In this document: one piece after another, positions 1-8,455 of the stretch | Position numbering within the stretch: the stretch's first letter is position 1 | How the letters are laid out: each line of letters begins with the position of its first letter | NCBI GenBank assembly: GCA_002842495.1 | Contig: PHDB01000017.1 | Location: 1 to 58,868, forward strand | Reading direction: 5' to 3' | DNA: 58,868 bases | Source: Bacteroidetes bacterium HGW-Bacteroidetes-6 | GTDB lineage: Bacteria > Bacteroidota > Bacteroidia > Bacteroidales > DTU049 | The notes under the pieces: model-generated | Database searches by the model: none | What the model saw: the letters and a program-made list of their open reading frames with translations, nothing else | Told to the model about the DNA's origin: nothing | Program-made: the position numbers and the translations under genes

Positions 1-210
1 TCATTTCTCGAAGCCGGAAACACCTGGCTTAAATTCAGTGAATTCGATCCATTCGAAGTGAAGCGTTCTGCCGGATTGGGTGTTAGAATTTATTTACCCA
101 TGTTCGGATTGCTTGGTCTCGACTATGGGGTTGGTTTTGATGAGATACCGGGATTCCAATCAGCATATCACGGTCAGTTCCACTTCTCAATTAATTCTTC
201 AATTGATTAA
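1..210 (+). CDS. bamA: Outer membrane protein assembly factor BamA, C-terminal end (partial)
   Basis: The first 70 codons are open from base 1 and end at TAA 208-210. They read as the last strands of an Omp85/BamA beta-barrel: the segment LGLDYGVGFDE followed by GQFHFSI close to the C-terminus is the usual end of BamA, which inserts beta-barrel proteins in the outer membrane. Two Skp/OmpH chaperone genes follow directly, which is the usual bamA neighbourhood in Bacteroidota and supports the call. The start and the POTRA domains lie outside the window. Confidence 0.85.
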   Translation, partial: SFLEAGNTWLKFSEFDPFEVKRSAGLGVRIYLPMFGLLGLDYGVGFDEIPGFQSAYHGQFHFSINSSID

Positions 211-253
211 CAAATGTTAAACATCTAAAATAAACAATGGAGGTTATCACGCC

Positions 254-784
254 ATGAAAACAAAACTCTTCTTAGCAGCCTTATTTCTACTTTCTTCAGT
301 TTGGGTAAGTGCTCAAAAATTTGCTTATGTCGATACTCAGTATATTCTTGAGAATATTCCTGACTATCAAACAGCTCAAAATACGCTTGATGAAATTAGC
401 ATTGAATGGCAAAAGGAACTTGAAGGGAAATTTGCCGAAATCGACCAGCTTTATAAATCTTTTCAGTCGGAAGCTTTTCTTTTGAGCGAAGACATGAAAA
501 CCAAGCGTCAAAACGAAATTATTGCCAAAGAAAAAGAAGCCAAAGAACTTCAGAAAAAATATTTTGGCACCGAAGGCGACTTATACAAAAAACGTCAGGA
601 ATTGATTAAACCTATTCAGGACAAAGTATATAACGCCATCGAAGAACTTGCCGAAGAAGGTAGCTATGCTATTATTTTCGACCGGTCTGGAAGCACTACA
701 ATTATTTATGCCAGCGAGAAATTCGACAAAAGCGATGACGTGTTGGCAAAATTAGGCTATAAAGCTGGTGGTGTGAGTCAATAA
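254..784 (+). CDS. OmpH/Skp family periplasmic chaperone (first copy)
   Basis: The 176-residue protein has a signal peptide (residues 1-20, ending VSAQ) and then KFAYVDTQYIL, the conserved opening of the Skp/OmpH family. The middle (about 60-115) is a Lys/Glu-rich helical region expected to form the tentacle-like coiled coil that holds unfolded outer-membrane proteins in the periplasm. It ends with the IIFDRSG beta segment that belongs to the trimer body. It lies 43 bases after bamA and 29 bases before a paralogue, so the three are probably one operon. A GGAGG at 239-243 sits 10 bases before the ATG. Family assignment is firm; individual substrates are unknown. Confidence 0.9.
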   Translation: MKTKLFLAALFLLSSVWVSAQKFAYVDTQYILENIPDYQTAQNTLDEISIEWQKELEGKFAEIDQLYKSFQSEAFLLSEDMKTKRQNEIIAKEKEAKELQKKYFGTEGDLYKKRQELIKPIQDKVYNAIEELAEEGSYAIIFDRSGSTTIIYASEKFDKSDDVLAKLGYKAGGVSQ

Positions 785-788
785 AATT

Positions 789-796
789 GCTAATTT
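789..796 (+). promoter_or_regulatory. Possible -7 promoter box before second Skp gene
   Basis: TAATTTTG matches the Bacteroidota -7 consensus TAnnTTTG and ends 17 bases before the ATG at 814. No good -33 TTTG is seen at the right distance, so this is only a candidate. Confidence 0.35.
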
Positions 797-813
797 TGCA
801 TAAAATTCTTTGT

Positions 814-1329
814 ATGAAAAAATTGTTTGTTTTCGTTTTCACTATCGCACTGATTATAAGTGTACAGTCCGTTCAGGCTCAGACTAAAATTAAACTCGGT
901 CATATCGACTCGAATGAGTTAATGTCGATGATGCCAGGCCGCGATTCTGCACAGAAAGTGCTTGAAGCATATGCCAAAAGCCTTGAAGATCAACTTAAAG
1001 TGATGTCGGGTGAGTTTGAAACTAAATATCAGGATTATCAGGCACACGAAAAGGATTATCTTGAACCAATCAAACAGGCCAAACAGAAAGAATTGGTCGA
1101 TTTACAAAACCGTATTACCGATTTTCAGACTCAGGCACAGGACTTGCTTTCCGAAAAAGAAGCCGAACTTGTTCAGCCTCTTATCGACAAAGCTAAGAAA
1201 GCTATTGCCGATGTAGCTATTGAAAAAGGATATACTTATATTTTCGACATTGGCGTCGGAGCTTTGCTGTATTATCAGGATTCCGACGACATCATGCCTT
1301 TTGTAAAAGCCAAACTGGGAATTCAGTAA
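814..1329 (+). CDS. OmpH/Skp family periplasmic chaperone (second copy)
   Basis: The reading frame is open from a TTG at 787, but the ATG at 814 is the better start because it gives a clean signal peptide (MKKLFVFVFTIALI, cleavage after QSVQAQ). The mature protein starts with KIKLGHIDSNELM, has a Gln/Lys-rich helical middle and ends with a beta segment around YTYIFDIG, all typical of Skp/OmpH. It is a paralogue of the preceding gene. A TAATTTTG box at 789-796 could give this gene its own promoter in addition to read-through from bamA. A strong hairpin terminator follows the stop. Confidence 0.9.
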   Translation: MKKLFVFVFTIALIISVQSVQAQTKIKLGHIDSNELMSMMPGRDSAQKVLEAYAKSLEDQLKVMSGEFETKYQDYQAHEKDYLEPIKQAKQKELVDLQNRITDFQTQAQDLLSEKEAELVQPLIDKAKKAIADVAIEKGYTYIFDIGVGALLYYQDSDDIMPFVKAKLGIQ

Positions 1330-1354
1330 TAACTGAAAACGAATAAAAAAGCTT

Positions 1355-1384
1355 AAAGCCGCTCAGAAATGAGTGGCTTTTTTA
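1355..1384. terminator. Bidirectional Rho-independent terminator
   Basis: AAAGCCGCTCA, loop GAAA, TGAGTGGCTTT forms an 11-bp stem with one G-T pair, flanked by A and T runs on both sides. It separates the convergent skp gene (plus) and gldD (minus) and can stop transcription from both. Confidence 0.85.
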
Positions 1385-1975
1385 TTTCCACTTCAGGCTA
1401 CTCAAAAGCGTATCCATGTCTACCTTCACACGCTGAATAATTGGAGCTATAGAATCGTTGTTTGGAAGATGATCGAAATAAACAGCTGCACGCAAATAAT
1501 GCGAGGTGCTATCGGTCACATAAAACTGATATGGCGATGCTGTATTTGACCCTTCTATATCGTAGGCAATTCCAAAAACCCTATTTGCAGGATTACTGAT
1601 TCGAATCTCATCAATTTCGTTAGCTTTGGCAATGTGTTTATTGGCAAATTCTCGGGCATCTTCAGAGAGTTCGTACAAATTTCCATTCACCGGTTTATAA
1701 CTAAAATTCACGCTTCCATGAAAACCGGGATACACAATATTGAACCATATTGTTGAGGGATCGTTGCTCTCTTGAGTCTCCATATGCGAACAAGCAGGAT
1801 ACTTAAAACTAAAAGGATATGCTGAATCGAAAAGCATATATTCCTGCTGAGGCAAATCGATACGAAAAAAACCGCGAGGTTTGGGATAATATGTTTCGCT
1901 GCCACCTCCACACGAAAACAGCACTAAACCAAACGCCAGAATGTAAAGCTGGCTAATCGTTCTTCTCAGAGTCAT
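1382..1975 (-). CDS. gldD: Gliding motility lipoprotein GldD
   Basis: The 197-residue protein has a lipoprotein signal peptide (lipobox ending at Cys22, LVLFSC). It carries the GldD signature: YPKPRGFFRIDLP near residue 30, YPFSFKYP, WFNIVYPG, a conserved VYFDHLPNNDS and a terminal LKWK. GldD is an envelope lipoprotein of Bacteroidota, first found through gliding motility, and is kept in non-gliding species that have type IX secretion. It overlaps the upstream gldE by 23 bases, so the two are co-transcribed in the mutY-ssb-gldE-gldD run. Its exact biochemical role is not known. Confidence 0.92.
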   Translation of the reverse strand: MTLRRTISQLYILAFGLVLFSCGGGSETYYPKPRGFFRIDLPQQEYMLFDSAYPFSFKYPACSHMETQESNDPSTIWFNIVYPGFHGSVNFSYKPVNGNLYELSEDAREFANKHIAKANEIDEIRISNPANRVFGIAYDIEGSNTASPYQFYVTDSTSHYLRAAVYFDHLPNNDSIAPIIQRVKVDMDTLLSSLKWK

Positions 1976-3230
1976 AGATTATTACTTTTACGTTGCCAAT
2001 GCGGTGTTTATGCATCGAAAGAATAATAAATTCAATATTGCGATAAACAATGTGCTGGTTTTTTTCGGGAAAGTTGCCATTTACACTTAAGATAATTCCA
2101 CCCAGTGTTTCAACCTCACCTTCGAATTCATCGAAGAAGTCGTCGTCGATTTCAGCAAAACGAATCAGATCGTGAATCGGATATTTGGCATCGAACACAA
2201 ATATATTGTCACCAATTTTCCGCGCCAAAGTCTCATCGCTTTCGACATCATGCTCATCGTTGATCTCACCTACAATTTCTTCCAAAATATCTTCAAGCGT
2301 AGCAATGCCACTAGTACCTCCATATTCATCAACGATAACAGCCATATGAACTTTGCGGGTCTGAAACTCAACCAAAAGCTGGCTGATCTTCATGTTTTCG
2401 GGAACAAAAAATGCTGTTCGCAAATGTTGCTGCCAGTTGTATTGCTTTTCGCTTCGCTGAACAGCAGGAAGAACATCTTTCAGGTAAAGGATCCCTTTAA
2501 TATCGTCGAGACCTGTTCCATAAACCGGATAGCGAGAATACCCAGCTTCAAGAATATTTGACACAACTTCTTCGAAAGACTGAGCGGCATGAACAGCAGC
2601 AACATCAATTCTTGAACGCATGATTTCTTTCACTTCGAGGTCGCCAAACTTAATCACACCTTTAATAAGTTGTTTTTCCATAATTTCTTCGTCTTCGACT
2701 TCGGAGTTTTCGATAGCATCACTGATATCGCTCATCGAAATCATATCTTTGCGCGGAATTCGCTTTTCGTGACGAGCAAACGAGAATGGCAAGGCAAAAC
2801 GAAACAAATTGATAAGTTGTACAATAGGAACAACAACGATAAAAGACGCTTTAAATAGTTTTATTTCGTTGCAACGATTGAAAAAAACAGGAATCAATTC
2901 TCCAAATACCCAGATAATAACAGGAAAGGCTACTGCTATAAACAAAAAACGTTGAACAAGATTCAATTCAGGCAAAAACCAACGTCCCCCAATAAAAAAG
3001 CTAAGCGTAAAAACAGCCATTAAAATGTACTTCATCAACGAAAACGACACCAAAACAGAAGCTGGTTTGTCAACATACTGCTCTACCCTGTAATCGGATG
3101 GTTTTGGCAATTGAATAGATTCAAGAAAATCAGATTGAATACGAATGAAAGCCGATTCGGTAATTCTGAAAAACGACAACAAAATCAATGAAGCAAAAGA
3201 AACGACAACACTCACAGTTAAAACATCCAT
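1953..3230 (-). CDS. gldE: GldE, CNNM/CorC-type CBS-domain membrane protein
   Basis: The 425-residue protein has an N-terminal DUF21 (CNNM) domain with about four membrane segments (residues 1-170). A CBS pair follows (about 195-320, including EIMRSRID and MAVIVDEYGGTSGIATLEDILEEIVGE), then a C-terminal CorC/HlyC domain (about 340-420). Homologues are linked to Mg/Co handling, but in Bacteroidota this gene sits beside gldD and is called gldE. The overlap with gldD and the ssb and mutY genes upstream repeat the arrangement known from other members of the phylum. Whether it moves ions here is unproven. Confidence 0.9.
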   Translation of the reverse strand: MDVLTVSVVVSFASLILLSFFRITESAFIRIQSDFLESIQLPKPSDYRVEQYVDKPASVLVSFSLMKYILMAVFTLSFFIGGRWFLPELNLVQRFLFIAVAFPVIIWVFGELIPVFFNRCNEIKLFKASFIVVVPIVQLINLFRFALPFSFARHEKRIPRKDMISMSDISDAIENSEVEDEEIMEKQLIKGVIKFGDLEVKEIMRSRIDVAAVHAAQSFEEVVSNILEAGYSRYPVYGTGLDDIKGILYLKDVLPAVQRSEKQYNWQQHLRTAFFVPENMKISQLLVEFQTRKVHMAVIVDEYGGTSGIATLEDILEEIVGEINDEHDVESDETLARKIGDNIFVFDAKYPIHDLIRFAEIDDDFFDEFEGEVETLGGIILSVNGNFPEKNQHIVYRNIEFIILSMHKHRIGNVKVIIYDSEKND

Positions 3231-3279
3231 GACGCTGACTATGAACTAATTAATAATATTTAAAAATAATTGCAGAACC

Positions 3280-3714
3280 TTAGAAAGGCAGATCGTCGGC
3301 AATATCGATTGAAGAGTCAGAAGCATTATTCTCGGGTGTTTTAGTGTCCGGTGTCGGGCTTTCCTGAATATTAAGAGCATCTTGTTTACTCCCCAGCATC
3401 GAAAAATTGTCAGCAAGAATTTCTGTAATCCGCTTTTTCTGCCCATCTTGAGCTTCGTACTCACGGGTTTTGATACGTCCTTCGACAAAAAGCGGCATTC
3501 CGCGACGAATATATTTTTCAGCAATATCAGCCTGAGGACCCCAAACAACAATATTGTGCCAGTCGGTTATGGTTTGATCAACGCCATTTCTATCGCGATA
3601 CTTTTCGGAAGTTGCAAGCGAAAAAGTTGCACGTTTACGGCCATTTTCGAATGCCTGAACATCAGGGTCTTTACCCACGTTCCCGATAAGCATTGCTCTG
3701 TTTAATCCTCTCAT
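3280..3714 (-). CDS. ssb: Single-stranded DNA-binding protein (main SSB)
   Basis: The 144-residue form starting MRGLNRAMLIGNVGKDPD is chosen. The frame is open upstream, but that stretch has no family similarity and overlaps mutY. Residues 1-105 form the OB fold that coats single-stranded DNA (TDWHNIVVWG, GMPLFVEGRIKTREYE). A flexible Pro/Asn/Ser-rich linker follows, then the acidic tip ADDLPF, which docks partner repair and replication proteins. The complete tip marks this as the housekeeping SSB, in contrast to the second, tail-less SSB at 51081. A TATATTTG box lies just upstream. Confidence 0.95.
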   Translation of the reverse strand: MRGLNRAMLIGNVGKDPDVQAFENGRKRATFSLATSEKYRDRNGVDQTITDWHNIVVWGPQADIAEKYIRRGMPLFVEGRIKTREYEAQDGQKKRITEILADNFSMLGSKQDALNIQESPTPDTKTPENNASDSSIDIADDLPF

Positions 3715-3727
3715 TTTATTTTTTTTA

Positions 3728-3735
3728 CAAATATA
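3728..3735 (-). promoter_or_regulatory. Candidate -7 box for ssb
   Basis: Read on the minus strand this is TATATTTG, matching TAnnTTTG and ending 13 bases before the ssb ATG. It lies just upstream of the mutY stop codon region, so it may let ssb be expressed separately from mutY. Confidence 0.5.
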
Positions 3736-3754
3736 CAAAAATTGGAGGAAACAA

Positions 3755-4813
3755 TCACTTAATTTTGAGCAACTTCGCAAAAACAAAAAACTTTTGCATC
3801 AGCCTGTGAAGCGGATAGTTACCGATATTTTTGTCGTCAACCAACAACCACAAATCGGGAACTATTCCGCTATAGTTAATCTGGTAAACCAAAGCTTCGA
3901 GTGTTCGGTGAGTAAGTTCATGTCTGATCGAATAAACGGGCTTCCATATCTGCGGAATAGCATCGCCAGGAAAACCTGCCTGAATAAATTCGTTGGCACT
4001 TGCTTCAGAAGCTTCGGATTGAATTCCGGGCAACTCATACAAACCCCTCCACATTCCCTTGTGGTCGCGCTTTACCAAATAAAATTCGCTTTTATTTTTT
4101 TTTACTAAAACATAGTGCAGGTAAATTGTTTTCCGTTTAAGTTCTGTTCCTTTTAGCGGAAATCCATCAGTTCGATTCGATTTGTATGCACAGCAATTTG
4201 TACGCAACGAACATTCAACACATGCAGGCTTGCGTGGCTTGCAAATAAGAGCTCCCGTTTCCATCAAGGCTTGATTGAAGTCGGATGGGTTGTACCGAAC
4301 AATATAACGATTGAGTAGCGACAGCACTTCGTTACTAAACAATTTACTATCGGATGGATATTCAATACATTTCAATCGGCTGATTACACGCTTAATATTC
4401 CCATCCATAACAGGCACTGCTTTATTGAAGGCAATAGATGCAATTGCGGCAGCAGTGTATGAGCCAACTCCGGGCAAAGATTCAAGGTCTTTTATTTCGG
4501 AAGGTATAATGGAGTTGTATTTTTCAACAATTGTCCGCGCAGCCTTCAGTAAATTGTGGGCGCGCGAATAGTATCCCAAGCCTTGCCATATATTCAAAAA
4601 ATCATCTTCGGATGCTTTTGCAAGAGCATTGATATCGGGATATTTTTCGATGATGCGATTATAATAACCTATTCCTTGTTCGATTCGTGTTTGCTGAAAA
4701 ACAACTTCTGATATATATACATGATATGGATTTTTCGACAACCTCCATGGAAGTTGACGGGCATGGATGCTGTACCACCGCAACAAAGGAGCAAAAAGAT
4801 CAGATTTTCCCAT
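3755..4813 (-). CDS. mutY: A/G-specific adenine glycosylase MutY
   Basis: This enzyme removes adenine mispaired with 8-oxoguanine. From the ATG at 4813 the protein has 352 residues. The frame is open further upstream, but that part lies antisense to the HU gene and has no family similarity. Glu36 (SEVVFQQT) and Asp137 (VMDGN) match the catalytic pair. LPGVGSYTA is the helix-hairpin-helix, and C191-x6-C198-x2-C201-x5-C207 is the 4Fe-4S loop. The C-terminal third is the NUDIX-like domain that recognises 8-oxoG. It heads the ssb-gldE-gldD run and diverges from HU. Confidence 0.95.
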   Translation of the reverse strand: MGKSDLFAPLLRWYSIHARQLPWRLSKNPYHVYISEVVFQQTRIEQGIGYYNRIIEKYPDINALAKASEDDFLNIWQGLGYYSRAHNLLKAARTIVEKYNSIIPSEIKDLESLPGVGSYTAAAIASIAFNKAVPVMDGNIKRVISRLKCIEYPSDSKLFSNEVLSLLNRYIVRYNPSDFNQALMETGALICKPRKPACVECSLRTNCCAYKSNRTDGFPLKGTELKRKTIYLHYVLVKKNKSEFYLVKRDHKGMWRGLYELPGIQSEASEASANEFIQAGFPGDAIPQIWKPVYSIRHELTHRTLEALVYQINYSGIVPDLWLLVDDKNIGNYPLHRLMQKFFVFAKLLKIK

Positions 4814-4858
4814 TTTTAAATACGATTGATCTAAAGCACAAAGAACGAAAAAATAAAA

Positions 4859-4887
4859 TTGCAATTGCGAAAAAAATTCTATATTTG
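4859..4887 (+). promoter_or_regulatory. Promoter of HU gene
   Basis: TTG at 4859-4861, a 19-base spacer and TATATTTG at 4880-4887 fit the Bacteroidota promoter consensus very well. The HU ATG lies 44 bases after the box. Confidence 0.7.
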
Positions 4888-4931
4888 CACCCCCAAACAC
4901 AAGTAAGGCGTTAATCTTAAACAACATAATT

Positions 4932-5216
4932 ATGACAAAGGCTGATATTGTTGCCGAAATTTCAAGTCGCACAGGTATTGAAAAAGTTACTGCCCAGAGT
5001 GCAGTAGAAACTTTTATGGACGTAGTTAAAAACGCTCTCGAAAGCGGTGATAATGTATATCTCCGTGGTTTTGGAAGTTTCATTATCAAGCATCGTCGTC
5101 AGAAAACCGGACGCAACATCTCGAAAAAAATGTCAATTGTTATCCCAGCTCACAATATCCCAGCTTTCAAGCCGGCCAAAACTTTTGTGGATAGCGTAAA
5201 GAGTTCAAAAAAATAA
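4932..5216 (+). CDS. HU/IHF family histone-like DNA-binding protein
   Basis: The 94-residue protein matches the HU/IHF family over its whole length: the helical dimerisation half begins MTKADIVAEISSRTGI, and GDNVYLRGFGSF leads into the DNA-binding arm. NIPAFKPAKTF near the end replaces the usual NPxTGE-K/PAF pattern with an alternative arm tip common in Bacteroidota. It bends and compacts DNA in the nucleoid. A good promoter lies upstream, and the 30-residue basic protein follows 18 bases after the stop, so the pair is probably co-transcribed. Confidence 0.92.
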   Translation: MTKADIVAEISSRTGIEKVTAQSAVETFMDVVKNALESGDNVYLRGFGSFIIKHRRQKTGRNISKKMSIVIPAHNIPAFKPAKTFVDSVKSSKK

Positions 5217-5234
5217 TCATCAAATCATTGCGAA

Positions 5235-5327
5235 ATGCCAAGCGGAAAGAAGAGAAAGCGCCACAAGATGGCAACACATAAGCGTAAAAAAAGACTGCGC
5301 AAAAACAGACATAAGAAGAAGAAATAG
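5235..5327 (+). CDS. 30-residue basic protein, bS22/mS38 (AURKAIP1/COX24)-type
   Basis: A 31-codon frame (MPSGKKRKRHKMATHKRKK... ending HKKKK) encodes an extremely basic peptide: 21 of 30 residues are Lys, Arg or His. It matches the small proteins conserved in Bacteroidota between HU and RNase G that are annotated with the AURKAIP1/COX24 domain. That family includes mitochondrial ribosomal protein mS38 and bacterial bS22, which bind the decoding region of the small subunit. The ATG at 5235 is the only sensible start. Assignment rests on the K/R pattern and gene position; ribosome binding here is inferred. Confidence 0.8.
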   Translation: MPSGKKRKRHKMATHKRKKRLRKNRHKKKK

Positions 5328-5379
5328 TTTTTTCTTTTCTGTATTCTCATGCGGTTAACCCGCAACATTATCTTGTTTC

Positions 5380-6927
5380 ATGAACAAAGAATTAATCATT
5401 GATGCCGCTTCTGGTGAAGTGCAGATAGCGTTTTTAGAAAATAAGCGCTTGGTTGAATTGCATACCGAGGGCGGCAGTCATGATTTTTCTGTTGGCGATT
5501 TCTATCTCGGGAAGGTGAAAAAAATCATATCGGGATTGAATGCCGCTTTTGTGGATGTTGGATACGAGAAGGATGCTTTTTTGCATTATCTCGATTTGGG
5601 TCCACAAATACGAACGCTAAATAAGTTTGTGAAAGACATTAATGCGGGGAAGCAAGTTTCGGTTGAAACGTACACACTAGACACCGACATTGAAAAAACA
5701 GGGAAAATAACAGGAGTACTTCAATCGGGAAGCAACATATTGGTACAAATAGCCAAAGAACCAATATCGACAAAAGGGCCACGCATCACAACAGAACTCA
5801 GCCTCCCTGGTCGCTTTCTGGTATTGGTTCCTTTTTCGAAGCGAATATCGATTAGTCACAAAATAAAAAGCTTAGGCGAAAAATCGAGACTAAAAAAAAT
5901 AGCCTCCAGCCTTCAACCCTTTAATTTTGGGATTATTGTCCGTACCGTTGCCGAAAACAAGAGTTTCGATGAGCTAAAAGCCGACTTAGATGAATTGATG
6001 GGTCGATGGAATGGATTGTTAGTATCACTCAGAAACGCCAAGCCTCCGTTTAAGATTCTCGGAGAACTCGACCGATCGCTCACCATTATGCGCGATTTGC
6101 TCAATGCTTCGTACAACACGATTCATGTGAACGACAGCACTTTGTATTCAGAAATTCGAAATTATCTGGGCAGCATTGCACCTGAGCAAGTTGATATTGT
6201 TAAGCTCTACAAAGGCAAAACACCCATGTTTGAGTTCATGGGAATTGATAAGCAAATAAAATCGTCGTTTGGGAAAAAGGTAACTCTGAAGTCGGGTGCT
6301 TATCTTATTATTGAACGAACCGAAGCTTTTCATGTTATTGATGTTAATTCGGGCTACAAAGCCGATAGCGGAAAAAATCAAGAACAAAATGCATTGGAAG
6401 CCAATCTCGAATTGGCTGAAGAAGTAGGTCGTCAGTTGCGTTTACGTGACTTGGGGGGCATCATTGTAGTCGATTTCATCGATTTACATTTGGGCTCGAA
6501 CCGACGTAAACTATACGACAAGCTGGTTGAGGAAATGACAAACGACCGCGCTAAACATACTATTTTGCCTCCAAGCAAATTCGGTTTGGTTCAGATTACC
6601 CGCCAGCGAGTTCGACCCGAAACTCAGATTGAAATTGTTGAAAAATGTCCTGTTTGTAGTGGAACCGGGGAAATTAAGCCCCACACTCTCATTATCGACG
6701 AAATAGAAAACACCTTGTCGTTTCTTGCACAAGAGCAAAACGAGAAAAAGCTTATTCTATATGTTTCGCCATTTATACATGCATTCGTCACCAGGGGTTT
6801 TCTGAGCAATATCGCAAAAAAATGGCGTAAAAAACTAAAATGCAGCATTGCTGTGTTACCAGCGAGCAATTACCATGTGCTTGAGTATCACATTTTCAAT
6901 AAGCGAGGAGAGGAAATCACATTGTAA
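5380..6927 (+). CDS. rng: Ribonuclease E/G family endoribonuclease
   Basis: The 515-residue protein has the RNase G layout. An S1 RNA-binding domain occupies about residues 35-125 (GDFYLGKVKKI, FVDVGYEKDAFLH), followed by the RNase H-like and 5-prime sensor region. The catalytic Mg-binding aspartates lie in VIDVNSGY and VVDFIDLH. The Zn-link CPVCSGTG near residue 427 joins subunits. It cuts single-stranded AU-rich RNA, for example in rRNA maturation and mRNA decay. Length fits RNase G, without the long C-terminal scaffold of RNase E. recX starts 15 bases after the stop. Confidence 0.95.
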   Translation: MNKELIIDAASGEVQIAFLENKRLVELHTEGGSHDFSVGDFYLGKVKKIISGLNAAFVDVGYEKDAFLHYLDLGPQIRTLNKFVKDINAGKQVSVETYTLDTDIEKTGKITGVLQSGSNILVQIAKEPISTKGPRITTELSLPGRFLVLVPFSKRISISHKIKSLGEKSRLKKIASSLQPFNFGIIVRTVAENKSFDELKADLDELMGRWNGLLVSLRNAKPPFKILGELDRSLTIMRDLLNASYNTIHVNDSTLYSEIRNYLGSIAPEQVDIVKLYKGKTPMFEFMGIDKQIKSSFGKKVTLKSGAYLIIERTEAFHVIDVNSGYKADSGKNQEQNALEANLELAEEVGRQLRLRDLGGIIVVDFIDLHLGSNRRKLYDKLVEEMTNDRAKHTILPPSKFGLVQITRQRVRPETQIEIVEKCPVCSGTGEIKPHTLIIDEIENTLSFLAQEQNEKKLILYVSPFIHAFVTRGFLSNIAKKWRKKLKCSIAVLPASNYHVLEYHIFNKRGEEITL

Positions 6928-6942
6928 TTTGATTTTGCTCCC

Positions 6943-7449
6943 GTGGAAGACAAAACTAAAGCATTTATTATTCAACAAATACTTCCAAAACTGGAAAAGT
7001 ATTGTGCTTTTCAGGAGCGAAGTATTTTCGACGCTAAACAAAAACTGCTGCGTTTGGGTGTAGAAAAACAGTATTGGCAAGAAATTATTTCGAGACTGCA
7101 AAATAGCAATTTCATCAACGAAGAACGCTTTGTGGAGTTGTTTATTCGCAGCAAAATAAACCAGAGAAGCTGGGGTCCCGTAAAAATAACACTCGAATTG
7201 AAAAGAAGAGGAATCGATTCAGGACTGATAGAACAATTTTCCCACATGCTGAAAACCGAAAATCAGCACGAGCTTCTCGGAAATTTACTTCGAAAAAAGT
7301 TGAAATCGGTTTCGGACGACGATGTTCGCCTGCAACGCGAAAAGCTGATTCGCTTTGCTATCTCAAAAGGATATGAAACATCTGCTGTATTTAAAGCTGT
7401 TGACAAATTGCTGAAAAGCAACAGTTCTGATTTCGAAGAGTACGCGTAA
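6943..7449 (+). CDS. recX: RecX family regulator of RecA
   Basis: The 168-residue protein starts at GTG 6943. It shows three helical repeats of the RecX family, with a typical opening (LPKLEKYCAFQERS), FINEERFVELFIRSKINQRSWGPVKITLELKRRGID in the middle and a C-terminal RFAISKGYE motif. RecX binds RecA filaments and limits recombinase activity. It is unusual that recA is not next to it; here it follows RNase G by 15 bases and is probably co-transcribed with it. Confidence 0.88.
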   Translation: MEDKTKAFIIQQILPKLEKYCAFQERSIFDAKQKLLRLGVEKQYWQEIISRLQNSNFINEERFVELFIRSKINQRSWGPVKITLELKRRGIDSGLIEQFSHMLKTENQHELLGNLLRKKLKSVSDDDVRLQREKLIRFAISKGYETSAVFKAVDKLLKSNSSDFEEYA

Positions 7450-7473
7450 AAAATTATTTTTAAAGGTCTCTGT

Positions 7474-8382
7474 TTATCGCAGAGTGAAGCTGGTTTGTCC
7501 GAGTTCATGGTCATCGGAAAAAACAGCAACATTGTATTTCCCTACAGGAAGATCGACCTCGCCTCGAGTATAATCAATGCAAACCGACGAAGCCTTTTGG
7601 TTGTAGCTGATAACTGTTTTAGCAGAATACTGAATGCGCTGCCCCTGATAAATGAAAGAATAGCTACCTTGTGTCAGAATCAGATTGTCAGGTCGGGCAA
7701 TTCGGACATAAACATCTTTTTGTCCTGCCGAAACCAATGGATTTTCGCCTACTGTTAGACAAACACGAACAACATCAACCTTTTTGGCACGATCGGTTGC
7801 AGCTTCTTTGGTTCCCGATTTTACATTGTAGCCAGTTGCAGAAATATTATACCCCTTAAGATAAGCGGCATCGTTTATTTTATTCGACAAATCATCTTTC
7901 TCCTTATTAAGATCGAATGTTTTCTGGTTGGCATCGTTGAGCTCACCTTTGATTTTTACATTTTCGTCTGTTAGCTGCTGATTAACACGATATAAACTAT
8001 CAATCTGGTTCACATATCCTTGTGTTATTTGGCGAAGAGCATCCAGTTTTTTCTTAATTCGACGATAGTCGGCCTGCGAATTGATAAGTTGTTCAATTTC
8101 TTTTGCCTGAGCCATAATCATGCTATCTTTTCCAGTAAGCTGATCGCTCAAATAACCATACTCCTGCTTAATGCGATCGTGCTCCTGAATCAACGAGTCG
8201 AGTTCGGTCTGCAACTCTTCGTTCATTTGCATTGTTTTTTCTTTCTCTAATACAACTGTATCTACACTCGATTTGGTAGTGATAAGTAAAACTGCAAGCA
8301 CTGCAATAATAGCTAGTTGAATACCAATAATCCAAAGGTAAGTTCTATTTTTTTTCTTCTGTTGAGATTCGTTCATTTCCAT
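7474..8382 (-). CDS. Membrane-anchored coiled-coil protein of unknown function
   Basis: The 302-residue protein has a short basic cytoplasmic N-terminus and one membrane helix (about residues 14-35). A long coiled coil follows (about 45-165, heptad-rich in Glu/Gln/Leu/Lys). The C-terminal globular domain (about 175-302) is beta-rich and ends in VGKYNVAVFSDDHELGQTSFTLR. The topology places the coil and domain in the periplasm. Proteins of this shape are common in Bacteroidota; I do not recognise a named function. It is divergent from comF and has its own TAAATTTG promoter box. Confidence 0.75.
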   Translation of the reverse strand: MEMNESQQKKKNRTYLWIIGIQLAIIAVLAVLLITTKSSVDTVVLEKEKTMQMNEELQTELDSLIQEHDRIKQEYGYLSDQLTGKDSMIMAQAKEIEQLINSQADYRRIKKKLDALRQITQGYVNQIDSLYRVNQQLTDENVKIKGELNDANQKTFDLNKEKDDLSNKINDAAYLKGYNISATGYNVKSGTKEAATDRAKKVDVVRVCLTVGENPLVSAGQKDVYVRIARPDNLILTQGSYSFIYQGQRIQYSAKTVISYNQKASSVCIDYTRGEVDLPVGKYNVAVFSDDHELGQTSFTLR

Positions 8383-8408
8383 ACCGGTGGTTTTTCAATA
8401 GTAACGTG

Positions 8409-8416
8409 CAAATTTA
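8409..8416 (-). promoter_or_regulatory. -7 box for the coiled-coil protein gene
   Basis: On the minus strand this reads TAAATTTG, an exact TAnnTTTG match ending 26 bases before the ATG at 8382. Confidence 0.5.
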
Positions 8417-8455
8417 TTACTTTTGGGCGATATAATCAGTTTTTTTTGAGATTTT

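Noticed and set aside
4814..5089. Upstream extension of the mutY frame
   Set aside because: It runs antisense through the HU gene and its promoter and has no family similarity; MutY alignments start at the ATG at 4813.
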